From: Pholiota molesta
Lineage: Eukaryota > Basidiomycota > Agaricomycetes > Agaricales > Strophariaceae
Reading direction: 5' to 3'
DNA: 64,000 nucleotides
NCBI GenBank assembly: GCA_014925825.1
Contig: JACGCK010000059.1
Coordinates: 1 to 64,000, forward strand
Position 1 is the stretch's first letter; every line of letters starts with the position of its first letter. The translations under genes were made by a program, and so were the position numbers. This document shows positions 1 through 11,080 of the stretch, one piece after another. Under the pieces are notes generated by a model. That model saw only the letters and a program-made list of their open reading frames with translations. It was not told the origin of the DNA and ran no database searches.

Positions 1-330
1 GTCAGAAATATGCCCATCGAATGTGACGCTCCAGACAGCACTCCTCTCTGGGAGCGTCGTCGCCACCGGGCTGATGGAGCGCTCAATCTGTCGATGGTTT
101 GTGCGCGACGGCCTACGACTTTCGAACATAGACAAACCCGAACGACGGGAAGTACTGGCGATTGCAGCCTGCTTGCAGCTCGTCACTGCCGGAGCGCTGA
201 TAGTTAACAGAAGCTGGACATGGCTGATAGCTTGGACGTTGTCGTACATGCATTGGAGAAGTTAAAAGAAGATAAGGTGATTCAGCATCCGCGGAGTGCC
301 ACTGCTCGAGGTATTTGTCGTTCATTCTCT
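1..330 (+). pseudogene. Degenerate left copy of unknown gene X, cut by the window edge
   Basis: This stretch aligns with the 3' half of the intact gene at 4498-5235. Shared stretches include VVATGLME and LAIAACLQLVTAGA. The frame is lost near 220-230, where the copy is two bases shorter than the intact paralogue (the region of DSLDDVVEALEKL), so translation runs into a TAA just after the region matching EALEKL. A further one-base loss lies near 290. The upstream half is outside the window. Function is unknown; it is a relic of the left cassette copy. Confidence 0.7.
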
Positions 331-905
331 AAGAGGAATGTAGTTTGTTGATAAGAATCTTCTTGAATCTTACGAAGAAAACGATTACATTGGCGAAGAA
401 CAAGTTCACCGAAAGCATTTCACCCGCTGAGTCCTGGACATTTTTGTTTACAGATGATGTTCCCCCAGCATATTCTACTAGTGCCCGTTTAAGCTCAAAT
501 ACCGGATCGCTTCTTAACGCTGCAAGTACCTCATCCATAAACTCCAAGCGCCAGTTTCACAGCGTCTCATCGGCATCAGGTGGTCTTTCGGCTCTCCTTG
601 GGACTGAACGCCATCCCATATCCTCTCCCGTTAATCGGCTGAATAACTATTATTCTCCACGCAGCATTAAAATCTACGAATGGCCGACATATCCACACGA
701 ACGTTCGACGACATCCTCATATCATCAGTGGCAGGTCATCATTTGGCACAGGCGGCGTTGGGATTCAAGGACGCGGAGTCGTGAAAGCCTTGAGATATAT
801 CCTGTGATGCGGATGAGTACTTGTAATATATCACCTACTTATGGAATGCGACGAATTTATATTTGTTTTTGAGTTGTAATCCGAAATTTAGGTATCAAGC
901 GCCCC
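331..905. repeat. Left copy of the block lying downstream of gene X
   Basis: This DNA is a diverged copy of about 5236-5815. The match runs without large gaps, apart from a 9-bp difference near 350. Both strands stay fairly open in both copies, so no coding frame can be assigned with confidence. The plus-strand end in the form ILISSVAGH (near 715-745) is also present at 5614-5640. It may be 3' coding DNA of gene X, or simply co-duplicated flank. Confidence 0.5.
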
Positions 906-991
906 TTGCACCGTCATCGATCCAGTAATCGTTGTAATCATAGCATTTTATACTGTCCTTCAACAGCGTCAAGGCCTGCGTGCCCGGGGTA

Positions 992-1200
992 ATGGTTCGC
1001 AGGCGCTTGATAGTCTAGAATTATATTCACCATAATGACATTGACCATTGTTGTGTCGATATAGGCGCCCATCATTGCATTATATGCTGATCACACCACT
1101 TCTGTGCCGATTTATATCGCAGGATCGATCTTCCATCTCCCAGGCATTCCTTGCCCTTTTGTTGCCTTATGATTCTAGGGAAAACCACGTTGCTATAGCT
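992..1200 (+). pseudogene. Remnant of the last exon of an MFS transporter (left cassette copy)
   Basis: The sequence matches 8142-8350, that is the last intron and last exon of the MFS gene at 6083-8350. The residues SVPIYIAGSIF can be read, followed by a one-base insertion near 1150 that destroys the C-terminus. Immediately upstream, 905-991 matches 5815-5892, the DNA before the intact MFS gene. The left copy has therefore lost about 2.2 kb holding the whole MFS body, with the junction near 990. Confidence 0.75.
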
Positions 1201-1205
1201 TACCG

Positions 1206-2501
1206 GTATATATATCAGTCAGCCCGTTCTGAACAATTCCGCTACGAACGTTGACGGGCTGCAATTTCACGCTCAGAATCATCATCCGCTCGTTCAACGT
1301 TACATAGAGAGGCTTGCCGCTTGAGCGCAATCGAGATTCTAATGGTAGCTTCGACTGCGAGTTGGGGATTGAGCAAGGATTGGAGTCAGTGGGAAGACGT
1401 GTGGCTGGGCTGGCGGCCCGCGCCGGCCGGTTCCGAGCCTGTATTCGTAGCTCGTACTCAACCAGTACTCATGATCAACCACTCCTTACCGCGCTTTACC
1501 AGTACACTATGCAGCCCAGCCCGAGATGGTTCTATCTCCCACAACACGTATAACAAGTCTTCATCGATATCGATAGGGTAAGCCTACTCGCCCCATGCAT
1601 AGGCCGGTCGAAACAGGACAGCGAGGGTTGGCGGCAATTCTCCTGACATAGGAGTTCAAAACATCTCGTCTGCTCTTAGGCCCCCAGCGCAAGCATTCTC
1701 GGCGCGCGTGGAAACTGAAAGCGTCGGTGTAAGGTGTGCTCGCGAACGACTTCAAGTTCTTGGACTGCGCGCAGTTTTTGGTTAGCGAAGCGTATGTGCG
1801 GAACCGTGGCCGGGTGGCTATTGAGTGAGTGGCGTCTTATGTATCGCATGGGCCGGCGTAAAACGTGTTGATGCCGTTTTCTTAGAAGCTTTTGAATCTG
1901 TCGCAGAAGAAGGCGAGAAGTGGGTGGTCAATCCCATATGCAAGACGTGCATAGGCGCCAATGTGAACATTGATTGGGAGAAGGTCCATATACATTTAAG
2001 ATTCTCTTCCCATCTCAACCGCATATATCCATGTCATCAGTTCACTCCTACGGAGCTAATTGCAATATCATCGAAACCGAACAACGATAAACATTCCCTG
2101 CATGAGGTGGCATTGAGGCCAAAGGCAATTTAGCTGCATCGACACATTTCGCTTTGTTCGCCATCGGATCGTACTGACTTTAGCGCTCAAGCTTACGCTT
2201 CGAGCTAACCCCGAAGCTTCAAAGCTGCACGAACCAACTTTCAAGCTGTTTTAGTGGTGCGGATTTGTCACTTTGTCGCTTCCTTGACCTATTCTCAGAC
2301 GATCTTTGCTTGGCTTATAGAAATCATGTAACAGGATGGGAATATGTCATTTCGCTATTTCTGACAGAAAACAACCAATTGATATGTGACATGAGGCTAG
2401 CGTCATTATATGACAGGTCGCACCTATATTATCAACACGCTCCGCCGGCGCCAGATTTTATTCGGCTCTGTATCCAATGCCCCCTGCTTCAGTCCTCGCA
2501 A
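1206..2501. other. Intergenic stretch, no gene recognised
   Basis: Only short frames without splice or family support are present. A short patch near 2065-2092 resembles 8996-9025 upstream of the right DUF4436-like gene, so part of this spacer belongs to the duplicated cassette. The rest shows nothing I can name. Confidence 0.5.
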
Positions 2502-2509
2502 TATATAAG
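2502..2509 (+). promoter_or_regulatory. TATA-like box of the left DUF4436-like gene
   Basis: The octamer TATATAAG lies about 50 bp upstream of the chosen ATG at 2559. This is a usual distance for a fungal core promoter with a short leader. Confidence 0.4.
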
Positions 2510-2558
2510 ATGATGCGTTCCATATCTCTTCAACAACATTCATCCCCGCTTCTACGAC

Positions 2559-4211
2559 ATGGAAGATCCTCCAAACGCTCGCCCTCGCCCAAACTCTCCG
2601 GGATATGATACACAAACGATCTATTCTCCGCGACGGTCAAACACTACAGGGTTATTCCAATTCCGTGTCCCACTTCCGCCTACGAAGGAGGAGATCAGGC
2701 GCCATCGGAACAACCTCCGGGTGTGGATTGTATGCAGTCTCGCGTTCATCATCCTCTGCCCCATTATCTCGGTCATGATTGGCCTGCGCTTGCATGCCAG
2801 AGACCTCTTTTACCGACCCGATACCGATTTTGCGGGCAGGCAGGTGCTGATCGAGGTGGTTCTGGTCACTGCGGACCCGACGTTGCAGACTGTGACGCTT
2901 GATTGGACGTTTCTTGGGGAGGAGACGTCGCCCTGCAGCGCGAATAACTTGACGGGGTGTACAAATATCAATATGTTTTTCGACGAGTAAGCCTTTCCAG
3001 GTTTGTGTGGTCTTCTCTCCTTCTGACTTTTTGTGTAACGGGTAGCAACCTTCTCTCTAATGGGGCCGATACCATCAAGAATAGCAACTACCCGACTACG
3101 CCCATCTTCGTTCACAATGCCACAGCGTTCGCCATCACCGACATCATCGCGAACACGCCCACATTCCGCACGAACCTCATGATGTTCTCCCCAGCCGATC
3201 GTGCCTCGTCTCTGTTGTTCTATCCTTTCGACTCGTGAGTTCGTATTGCCAAAGTATATATCGCTCTTACACTTGTCGTAGATACACGACCCAAATTTTC
3301 ATCTATGCTCAGGACGCCACCACGAATGAAACGATAGGGATCAAGATCGCCCGTACACGAGGCATCGCTACGTACGTGGCCCATGAGGCCGTTTGAATCG
3401 TCTTTCCATCGCCTTAGCACTAAATGAAACCTTCAGCGGTTTCAAAACAAAGGCCTACACGCGCCCGAATGTAACAATTCCTCCAGGCGCGGTAAACATT
3501 GTAATTGATCTTCAACGAGGGAACTTGGTCAAGGCCTTTTCGATCGTTGCCACTGTCTCTATCTGTAAGTTACACCTGTTTCTATATTAATGATAACTAA
3601 CTTTTGATCGATTTCACAGGGCTGATTACGCTGATCCTGTTGCTGGTGATGCTCACCTGCGTATTTTTTGGCTTTAGACAGAAGGGCGAGGTGCTCGTCG
3701 TACCTGTTGCCACGCTCTTCGCGTTCACACAGCTGAGGGGAAGCATGCCTGGAGCGCCTGCTGGATTTGGTGAGCTATCCTTCTTCCACAAATTCGTACA
3801 CTACTTATTTTTTTCTGACATTCAGGCGACGTGCTTGGTGAGTTCGCTTATGTTTTCCCTTCCACGGCGTCACTGATCCAGACTTTTGTGAACAGATTTC
3901 GTGGGCCTTCTGCCATGTCTAGCCCTTTTGTCGCTTTCAGTGAGTGACATCCTTAAACCGTCTGACTGATAGATATCGACGTCTTCTGTTACTCCAGGCA
4001 GCCATAACCCTTGGCGCATTCATCTTATCCGATCCGACAGAAAAGGCCACCTCCCTCAGCTGGGACTTATTGTGTATGTTTATTTCACCCTCCGCATCTG
4101 ATTCTCAGAGTGACCGCCGTTGTTTTCTCTCCTCATATTTAAGTCACGGCCTTTCCGATGCTTGCACCAAAGGGTTGGAAACCCGAGGAAACATCGAAAA
4201 CAGAAACCTAG
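2559..4211 (+). CDS. DUF4436-like multi-pass membrane protein, left copy
   Basis: A nine-exon model gives 394 residues: 2559-2986, 3046-3234, 3282-3371, 3437-3564, 3620-3769, 3826-3837, 3896-3939, 3998-4073, 4144-4211. All junctions are GT-AG and the frame closes exactly. An N-terminal membrane helix (about residues 52-76) is followed by an extracytoplasmic region with EVVLVTADPTLQTVTLDW, a second helix near 279-298, then SMPGAPAGFGD and a hydrophobic pair near 333-362. The MPGAP-x-G pattern ahead of the last helices is what I remember from the DUF4436 family of bacteria and fungi, whose function is unknown. The right paralogue at 9171-10897 has the same exon sizes from exon 2 to exon 8. The gene structure is well supported; the family name is from memory. 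Confidence 0.75.
3826..3837 (+). other. 12-nt micro-exon of the DUF4436-like gene
   Basis: The 12 bases between two short introns encode part of G-D-V-L-D, bridging the MPGAP motif and the final membrane helices. Skipping it would keep the frame but delete four residues. The paralogue has an equivalent 12-nt exon at 10471-10482 (G-D-I-L-D), which argues that both are real. Confidence 0.7.
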
Positions 4212-4497
4212 CGGTTAAGCCGGCACAAGGCTATAATGTCAATTCTTTTCCTAGTCGTGTGTTATCATCTGTACATAGATTTTCTGCCATGTCAAAATTT
4301 TGCCGACAGATACCAAACTGATTTATTATCATTGGCTTCAACTTCGAGCAGGCGCAGAAGGTGCTCTCGAGCACACCCCGAACGATGTCCTTGGGGGGCT
4401 CCGAGTTGCCACACAATTAGAACACACGTGATTAGGCGTATATTACCGTTCGGCGTCCGCCGATTTGCCGCGTCCATGAACTTGAACACCAACCGCC

Positions 4498-5235
4498 ATG
4501 TCGAACTCGGACGAGGACATGGAGTACGAAATCCAATTCGACAAAATGGCTGCCATCTTCGACAACGTGTTCAGGACTTCCGCTAGAGAACCAGCCCAGC
4601 TCAGCAGGGATATCTTCTCCGTCATACAAGCGCATCCAACACTGGCATGCGCACACGCCCTCGCGCACTCTCTGACCTCGCACTCCGAAGAAAATCCCAA
4701 AGACATCCACACATTTGTTCAAGGGACTGCTACTGTGTTCACGTCTTATCCTGAAGCCAGTGAAATCATCATTGACGAACCAGACGCGACCTCCGGCTCA
4801 AGCCCTGTTCACTTCCATGATGAGCTCTATGTAACGCTTTCAGAATATATTTCATACGGCCTGGAGGATAACGAGCACGAGTCTGGTTTAGAAATAACCA
4901 CTTCGAATGTGACGCTCCAGACGTCACTTCTCTCTGCGAGCGTCGTCGCCACCGGGCTCATGGAGGACAGCTCGATCTCTATGATTTTCGTGCGCGAAGG
5001 CCTACAACTTTCGAACACAGCCAAAGACGAACGGCATGAATTACTGGCAATCGCAGCCTGCTTGCAGCTCGTCACTGCCGGAGCGCCGATGGTTCAGCGG
5101 GGACTAGACATGGGTGATAGTTTGGACGACGTTGTAGAGGCATTAGAGAAGTTGATGGAAGATGAAGTGATTAAGCATCCGGGCGGAGTGCGCCTGCTCA
5201 AGGTATTTGTCGCCCATTCTTTGGATGAAATGTAG
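4498..5235 (+). CDS. Unknown protein (gene X), intact right copy
   Basis: One uninterrupted frame encodes 245 residues. The N-terminus is acidic (MSNSDEDMEYEIQFDKMAAI) and the rest looks helical, with Leu/Ala-rich stretches such as LAIAACLQLVTAGAPM and VVEALEKLMEDEVIKH that could form HEAT-like helical pairs. No signal peptide or membrane helix is apparent and I do not recognise the family. The left copy at 1-330 shares the C-terminal half, so this frame was present in the ancestor. The end is less certain: a GTATTTG near 5203 could serve as a donor and add exons from the conserved block downstream, where a frame ending at 5684 carries ILISSVAGHRFGQGALG. Confidence 0.5.
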   Translation: MSNSDEDMEYEIQFDKMAAIFDNVFRTSAREPAQLSRDIFSVIQAHPTLACAHALAHSLTSHSEENPKDIHTFVQGTATVFTSYPEASEIIIDEPDATSGSSPVHFHDELYVTLSEYISYGLEDNEHESGLEITTSNVTLQTSLLSASVVATGLMEDSSISMIFVREGLQLSNTAKDERHELLAIAACLQLVTAGAPMVQRGLDMGDSLDDVVEALEKLMEDEVIKHPGGVRLLKVFVAHSLDEM

Positions 5236-5799
5236 CTTGCTGATAAGAATATGTTCTATCTTCTTGAATCTTGCGAAGGCAACGATTATGTTAGCAAAGA
5301 ACAAGTTTGCTGAAAGTATCTCTCCCGCTGAGTCCTGGTCATTTTTGTTCAGAGATGATGTTCCACCGGCAGATCCTCCTAGTGCCCGTTCAAGTTCAAA
5401 TACCGGATCCCATCTCAATGCTGCAAGTACCTCATTCGTAAACCCCAAGCGCCAGTTTCGCAGCGTTTCATCGACATCAAGTGGTCTTTCGGCTCTCCCT
5501 GGGACTCAACACCGTCGCATATCTTCTCCCGTTAACCAGCTTACTACCTATTATGCTCCTCACAGCATCAGATCTACGAGCGGCCGACATGTACCCACTA
5601 ACGTCCGACGACATCCTCATATCATCAGTGGCAGGTCATCGTTTCGGACAGGGGGCGCTGGGATCCGAGGGCGCGGATTCGTGAAAGCCTTGAGAATTAT
5701 CCTATCATCATAACACGATAAGTACTTGTAAAATATCACCTATTTATGGAATGTGATGAGTTTATATCTGATTGTGAGTTGGAATCCGAAATTTAGGCC
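5236..5799. other. Conserved block after gene X, coding status unresolved
   Basis: This DNA is conserved with 331-900. On the plus strand a frame of about 168 codons (5207-5713) and another ending at 5684 are open; on the minus strand 5143-5448 is open, with VLAALRWDPVFELERAL conserved as VLAALRSDPVFELKRAL in the left copy. In the left copy the minus frame has a stop upstream, and the plus frame ending at the ILISSVAGH segment contains stops. I could not decide between 3' exons of X, an antisense gene, or decayed non-coding DNA. Confidence 0.35.
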
Positions 5800-5994
5800 T
5801 CAAGCGCCCTCTGCACCGTCATCGATCCAGCAATCGTCATAATTATGGAATTCTATATTGTCCTTCAGTGGCGCCAAGGCCTGCGTACCCGTTTTAGTAG
5901 CTGGACTAACAAACTGTTCAATTGGAAGAGTAGGAAGCGCAATGCGACCTTGACACCTGTCGACGCACAGAAGCCAGAACGAACCCCGGCGCAC
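5800..5994 (-). CDS. Possible small protein or 3' exon fragment
   Basis: The minus frame of 64 codons ends in WIDDGAEGA and a TGA. The last 30 codons are conserved in the left cassette (905-991 on the minus strand) without a gap and with the same stop, reading LKDSIKCYDYNDYWIDDGA there. Conservation of the stop and the lack of indels suggest past coding, but the region upstream was deleted in the left copy, so the rest cannot be tested. It ends head to head with the MFS gene start at 6083. No family was recognised. Confidence 0.3.
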   Translation of the reverse strand: MRRGSFWLLCVDRCQGRIALPTLPIEQFVSPATKTGTQALAPLKDNIEFHNYDDCWIDDGAEGA

Positions 5995-6082
5995 GCTTAA
6001 AAGTCGCGCAATCGCCTCGCGAAATACTCATTGATTCCCCATTCCCCTTTTTCTCATTTGCCGTCAACTTGAAAGCTTGCCC

Positions 6083-8350
6083 ATGGAGGACGAGAAGCCC
6101 GCTCGTCTGGCTGAATTAGTACACCATTCGCCTCAGCCGCCCACCCTTGGTTTCAATGATGCTGATACCGGGAATTGTGCGACGGCGTACGAGAAAAAGG
6201 CTATGGTATTGAACGAGGCCCTTCAAGAGATCGGGATGGGTCGATATCAGTGGTATTCGTGAATCTCTGTTCAGCTTCGGTGTTGTTCGATTCAGCTCTT
6301 CAATAGGGCCTTGTTCGTTGTCACAGGCTTTGGATATTTCGCGTGCGTGCTCACTAGATGCCTTAAAATTCATCTTACTAATCCACCCTCGCATGCGGTG
6401 CGCGATGCAGGGATAACCTTTGGCCCGTGAGCTTGAATGCGAACGCTATTGGATCTGACACCAACACTAATGATGAAACGTGCCAAGATCGTGACTGGGC
6501 TCATACTTCCTGCAGTCGTCAATGAATTTTCGTTCAACGGGCCCTTTCTCAAGCTTGGGCAGAACGTTGGCCTCCTGATCGGAGCCGTGTTCTGGGGCGT
6601 AGGGGCGGATATTTGGGGACGCAAGTAAGGGTTCCACCGGCGTCCAGTAAAATTTCGGCGCGCTTTGACTATGCAAATTCGTAGGATATCCTTCAACGTT
6701 ACTCTTCTGATCACTGGTGTCTTCGCGGTCGCAGCTGGAGGATCATCGAACTTCATAGCCCTGACCTCCCTTGCGGGAGCATGGTCAACTGGTGTGGGCG
6801 GCAATCTCCCTGTGGATTCCGCCATATTCTTAGGTCCGTATCGCGGATCTCTTTAGTTCGCTATCATCATGATCAATCTATTATTCCTAGAGTTTGTGCC
6901 GGCGACTCATCAGTACCTCCTTACCGTCCTTTCCATATGGTGGGCATTCGGACAACTTATTGGAAGCTTGGTGAGCAAGCGTTCGTAGGTATCGGTGTCG
7001 CAACGCTTACCCGCATCTTCAGGTAGCATGGCCACTCATTGGGAACTTTTCTTGCCAGACTGGGGCCGCTGTACCCTGCGCTCAATCAGAAAACCGGGGA
7101 TGGAGGTACTTCTTGTTCGCGATGGGCGGCTTGATGCTCGCTTTGTGGGCGATTCGTTTCTTTGCTTTTACCCTCCATGAGAGTCCGAAATATCTCATGG
7201 GGAAGGGGAAGCACGATGAGGCTGTGGACGTCGTCCATAAAGTGGCCGCTTATAATAAGAAGACGTCGTCTTTGGTGGTACAGGATCTCCAAGTCTTGGA
7301 CAGGTTATTGGATGGGACTGGCAAAACGATTACTGAAAATGGCGGCCGCTTATCAACGGGTACGGCATCGCTTACTGACATGAATCATATTAAGCCTTTG
7401 TTTGCGACGCGAACATTGGCTTATTCTACCAGTCTGCTGATTGTTTTATGGGGCGAGTCTTCTAAAACTCTTGAAGGATTTCAATCTAAATTTACAGCCT
7501 TTTTAGCTCTCATTGGACTTGCCTTCCCGCTGCAAGTGGTTCGCGCTCGATTTTCCGTTTTGTTTGGACTAACGTTTACTCCGACAGATATAACTCGTTT
7601 GTTACTTACTTGTAAAGCAGCGATTCTTTCTACATCAAATTCCTAAACAAAGTATCGATTGGCACTAATTACTTAACAGTCTCGCAAATCGCGGTGCCCA
7701 ATTTGGAGATGGCTCGGTGTATATCACATACCGTAATGTATGTGCCTTGCCGAAATGTTCTGTCCTCCTCTCACGCACCCTTTTTACTAGCAAGCAATTC
7801 TGAGTGTCATCGGAGTTCCAGGCGCCATACTTGGTGGCTACATGGTCGAGTTGCCAGCTCTCGGACGGCGAGGGACGTTATCATTGTTCACTGGTAAGCC
7901 TGTTGTTACTCTACAATCCATCATATATTTAGCGAGAAATTCTTTCAGTTCTGACTGGCGTATTTATCCTTGCATCGACTACCGCCCGGACGTCCAGCGC
8001 GCTTTTGGGATGGAACTGCGCCTATAGCTTTACCAGTAACGTGATGTATGGGGTACTCTATGCTCTCACACCCGAACTCTTCCCGACGAAAGATCGCGGT
8101 ACAGGGAACGCGCTGACTGCGGCCGCGAATCGGATTTTTGGCGTTATGGTGCGCAGGCGCTTGATAGTCTAAAAATATAATCGGCATACTGACATTAAGC
8201 ATTGACATATTAATATAGGCGCCCATCATCGCATTGTATGCTGACCTCACGACTTCCGTGCCGATTTATATCGCAGGATCGATCTTCCTTCTCTCAGGCG
8301 TCCTCGCCCTTTTGTTGCCCTACGAGACTAGGGGAACCGCGTCGCTATAG
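6083..8350 (+). CDS. MFS transporter (SV2/SVOP-like or sugar-transporter type)
   Basis: Thirteen exons give 519 residues with a closed frame: 6083-6252, 6307-6342, 6411-6426, 6488-6624, 6685-6833, 6891-6970, 7023-7452, 7507-7531, 7588-7611, 7680-7737, 7791-7893, 7949-8148, 8219-8350. The product is a multi-helix plasma or organelle membrane permease. Visible hallmarks are YQW near the N-terminus, GYFADNLWP, the loop 2-3 signature GVGADIWGRK (about residues 111-120), GVGGNLPVDSA in helix 4, the central HESPKYLMGKGK, and ELFPTKDRGTGNA before the last helices. These are typical of the fungal 12-helix MFS group related to SV2/SVOP. The substrate cannot be told. Introns 7 and 8 start with GC (GCGAGT and GCAAGT) and are needed to keep the conserved reading WALIGLAFPLYNSFVTYF. 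The left cassette keeps only the last exon of a copy. Confidence 0.85.
7453..7506 (+). other. GC-AG intron 7 of the MFS gene
   Basis: The donor reads G/GCGAGT and the acceptor CTTTTTAG/CT. Removing these 54 bases joins TGG G to CT CTC ATT, giving W-A-L-I-G-L, which is the residue order expected for this permease group. No GT donor nearby restores the frame. Confidence 0.65.
7532..7587 (+). other. GC-AG intron 8 of the MFS gene
   Basis: The donor reads CT/GCAAGT, the classical GC-donor context, and the acceptor is CCGACAG/A. Removing 56 bases gives P-L-Y-N-S-F-V-T-Y across the junction. A GT donor four bases on (GTGGTT) would break the frame. Confidence 0.65.
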
Positions 8351-9170
8351 CGTACCGGTAGATCAGTGAGCCCATTCTTGCCCTCGCGCCAACCTCGCGC
8401 TCAAGTTGGAGCAATTCGAACTTTTATCATTTATGAATGTGAAAATTTTCATTACATGACGGCATATTGTGGGGAGTTTGAAGAGAATTCTGGCCTTCTC
8501 CTACACGTATATTTCATTCAAAAATGGCGAACCCAGGAGAATAGATCTCGCGAGAAAATCTGGTTCGGAAATAACACGGAACGTGCCCGTGTGGGCTTTT
8601 GTAACGTATATTTGTGACTGTCACATGCTTCCCGCCACACGTCAGAAACGTCCATGATATTTACCGACACCATTGAATTTTCTTGAAATTTTCACCACTG
8701 CCTCGTCCTGCTTCCTTTGTTTCAGAACTTGCGAGGAACTTATTGTCAGTAATGTCTCGCCCAGTGCCGCCGTGTTCCTGGCTAAGGCACCTAGGTCCTA
8801 AAGGTTCCAGCGCGCTCGTAACTTTTGTATAGAATCAAAAGCTCAGTCATTCCATGGCTTACAAGCTCAGCGCTCAGGGATGGCCTCGACTACTATACTC
8901 TGCGTGTTCTGCGATACTCTTCGCATGTGAAGCCATAGGCCTTGCAGCCTTTCAGGGTGGTCGCCAAATGGTCCCAGTGGATGAGAACGACATAGCGATG
9001 CCGTCGAAACCGAACAACGAAAATAGGTATGACATTCAAAAAAACGTTGCTTTTTTTCTTTTCTTTTGACAGGTTACAAGGATACGGGTTGACTATGCTG
9101 TGAAGATTCCAATAGCATCAAGCTTATAAGCGTTCACATTGGACATGTACTGTATGTATTTCCTCTCCCA
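8351..9170. other. Spacer between the MFS and right DUF4436-like genes
   Basis: No supported gene is present. A 71-codon frame at 8854 has no homologue in the left cassette beyond a patch near 9000-9025, and is probably leader or spacer. An ATG at 9139 followed by GTATGT could be a tiny 5' exon of the next gene. Confidence 0.4.
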
Positions 9171-10897
9171 ATGCTGCCTTTCTATGGTGATAGCATGTAC
9201 CCTATGCAGGCTACCCCAACCGTTCATCCAAAGCTTCCCCCAGATGATAAGCAACCGGTCTCCTACGTATCTGATACGGCAATCAGCTCAACGACGGAAT
9301 TGGGACCATCAGTCAAACGCAAAGTAATGACGGAGGAAGTAAATCGACATCGCAGTGCTCTGCGCTGGTGGCTTGTATCTTGTATGGCATTCGTCTGTCT
9401 CACCCCATTCGTGTCCGTCATGTGTGGTCTACACCTGCACGCCAGGGACATGTCGTACCAGCCTCATCCGCCGCCGCCGCCTTTTGATGGAAGGACCATC
9501 TTAATGGAGGTTGTCCTTGTAAATGCAGACCCAAAATCACAGACGGTAACACTAGATTGGACATTCATGGGAGAGGAAACATCGCCTTGCAATACGGCAG
9601 ACCTCGCAGGATGTACGAATGTCAACCTATTTTTCGATAGGTAAGTGCCTCGATCACGAAAAATAGGTTGTGCCAGCTAAATTACTTTCAACTAGCAATC
9701 TTCTCGCAAAAGGACCCGACCTCATTAGAAATAGCAATCGACCGACGACGCCTATATTTATTCATAATGCGACCGCGCTCGCTATCAACGACGTCGTAGC
9801 TAACACGCCCACGTTCCGCACGGACCTCGCGATGTTCTCCCCAGCCGATCGCTCCTCGGCTCTGATATACTACCCATTTGACGTGTACGTGAAGAATCCT
9901 CGTCGGTGGCCTTGTGTTTTAATACATTATTTAGATATTCAGTGTATATATTTGTTTTTGCTCAAGATGCCGACACCAACGAAACCATAGGCATTAAAAT
10001 TGCCCGAACGCGTGGCATCGCCGAGTATGATTTTAATAACGCCTCATTTTTATCTGCTTCACCAATAATACTTTTTGTCAGCGGATTCAAAACTTTCCTC
10101 TACACTCGTCCCAACGTGGCCATCCCTAAAGGAATGCTCGATATCGTAATCGATCTTCAACGAGGAAACCTAGTGAGAACGTTCTCCGTTACCGCGACTA
10201 TCGCTATATGTGATCATTTGCTTTCGTTCCATGATCTTTGAACTGACATATTTCGATGCAGGGTTGATTACGCTGATGCTTCTGCTCGTTATGTTTACCT
10301 GCGTGTTTTTCGGCTTCAGACAAAGAGGCGAAGTACTGGTCATACCTGTCGCAACGCTGTTTGCGTTTACGCAACTGAGAAACAGTATGCCTGGAGCGCC
10401 TAGTGGGTTCGGTGAGTTGGTTTCATTTCTTTTTTGGGAGCGACGCTCATCAGGGTTCCGTAACGTTCAGGTGATATTCTTGGTGAATTCTACGCCCTCC
10501 GAGTAGCCAGCGTCGCTAATGGCGGATCTATCATCAGATTTTGTTGGCCTTTTACCGTGTCTGGCCCTGCTATCTCTTTCAGTAAGTGGGATCAACGCCT
10601 ATCTCACCATCGTTTACCCAAATCATCTCATCCTCACTACCTAGGCAGCTATAACCTTAGGAGCATTCATCTTATCTGATCCTACAGCAAGAAATACTGC
10701 TCTTAGCTGGGACCTGCTTTGTACGTTTAAATCCTCTTCCACTCATGCGCTGCATTCCTAAACATTTTTTCATCTTTCTCTTTGTCTCTTTTCATGCTGA
10801 AGTTACTGCATTCCCGATGCTGGCGCCAAGATCTTGGAAAAAGGAGCAGATCTCCGCGACGGAGGCACTGGATTTAGAATTGGGAACTAAAGTATGA
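9171..10897 (+). CDS. DUF4436-like multi-pass membrane protein, right copy
   Basis: Nine exons give 417 residues: 9171-9640, 9696-9884, 9935-10024, 10082-10209, 10262-10411, 10471-10482, 10538-10581, 10645-10720, 10803-10897. Exons 2-8 have the same lengths as in the copy at 2559-4211 (189, 90, 128, 150, 12, 44, 76 nt). The domain order is the same: N-terminal helix near 66-88, a conserved EVVLVNADPKSQTVTLDW segment, a helix starting WLITLMLLLVMF, the SMPGAPSGFGD motif and two closing hydrophobic segments. The N-terminal tail is Pro- and Ser-rich and differs from its paralogue, and a run of Pro codons follows the first helix. The start is the first ATG of the frame. Function is unknown; a membrane role is likely from topology. 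Confidence 0.75.
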
Positions 10898-11080
10898 ACA
10901 GGCAAAGTAAATCATGTAATTATTAGAATGTAGCGTATGGTCCTGAAAAAATTGGGAAGTATATACAAGTATTTAAGGAGCAGCCAAACGAAGGTCTTCA
11001 GGTCACCAGATCACCTTTTAAACAGTTGCTGAATCTACCATTTCGATCGTCATCAGTATACATGATATAGCGAACCAAGG

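Noticed and set aside
5143..5448. Minus-strand gene opposite gene X's 3' end
   Set aside because: It reads like protein, but in the left copy the extension has a stop upstream and the plus strand of the 5' part is a better candidate; kept only as an unresolved block.
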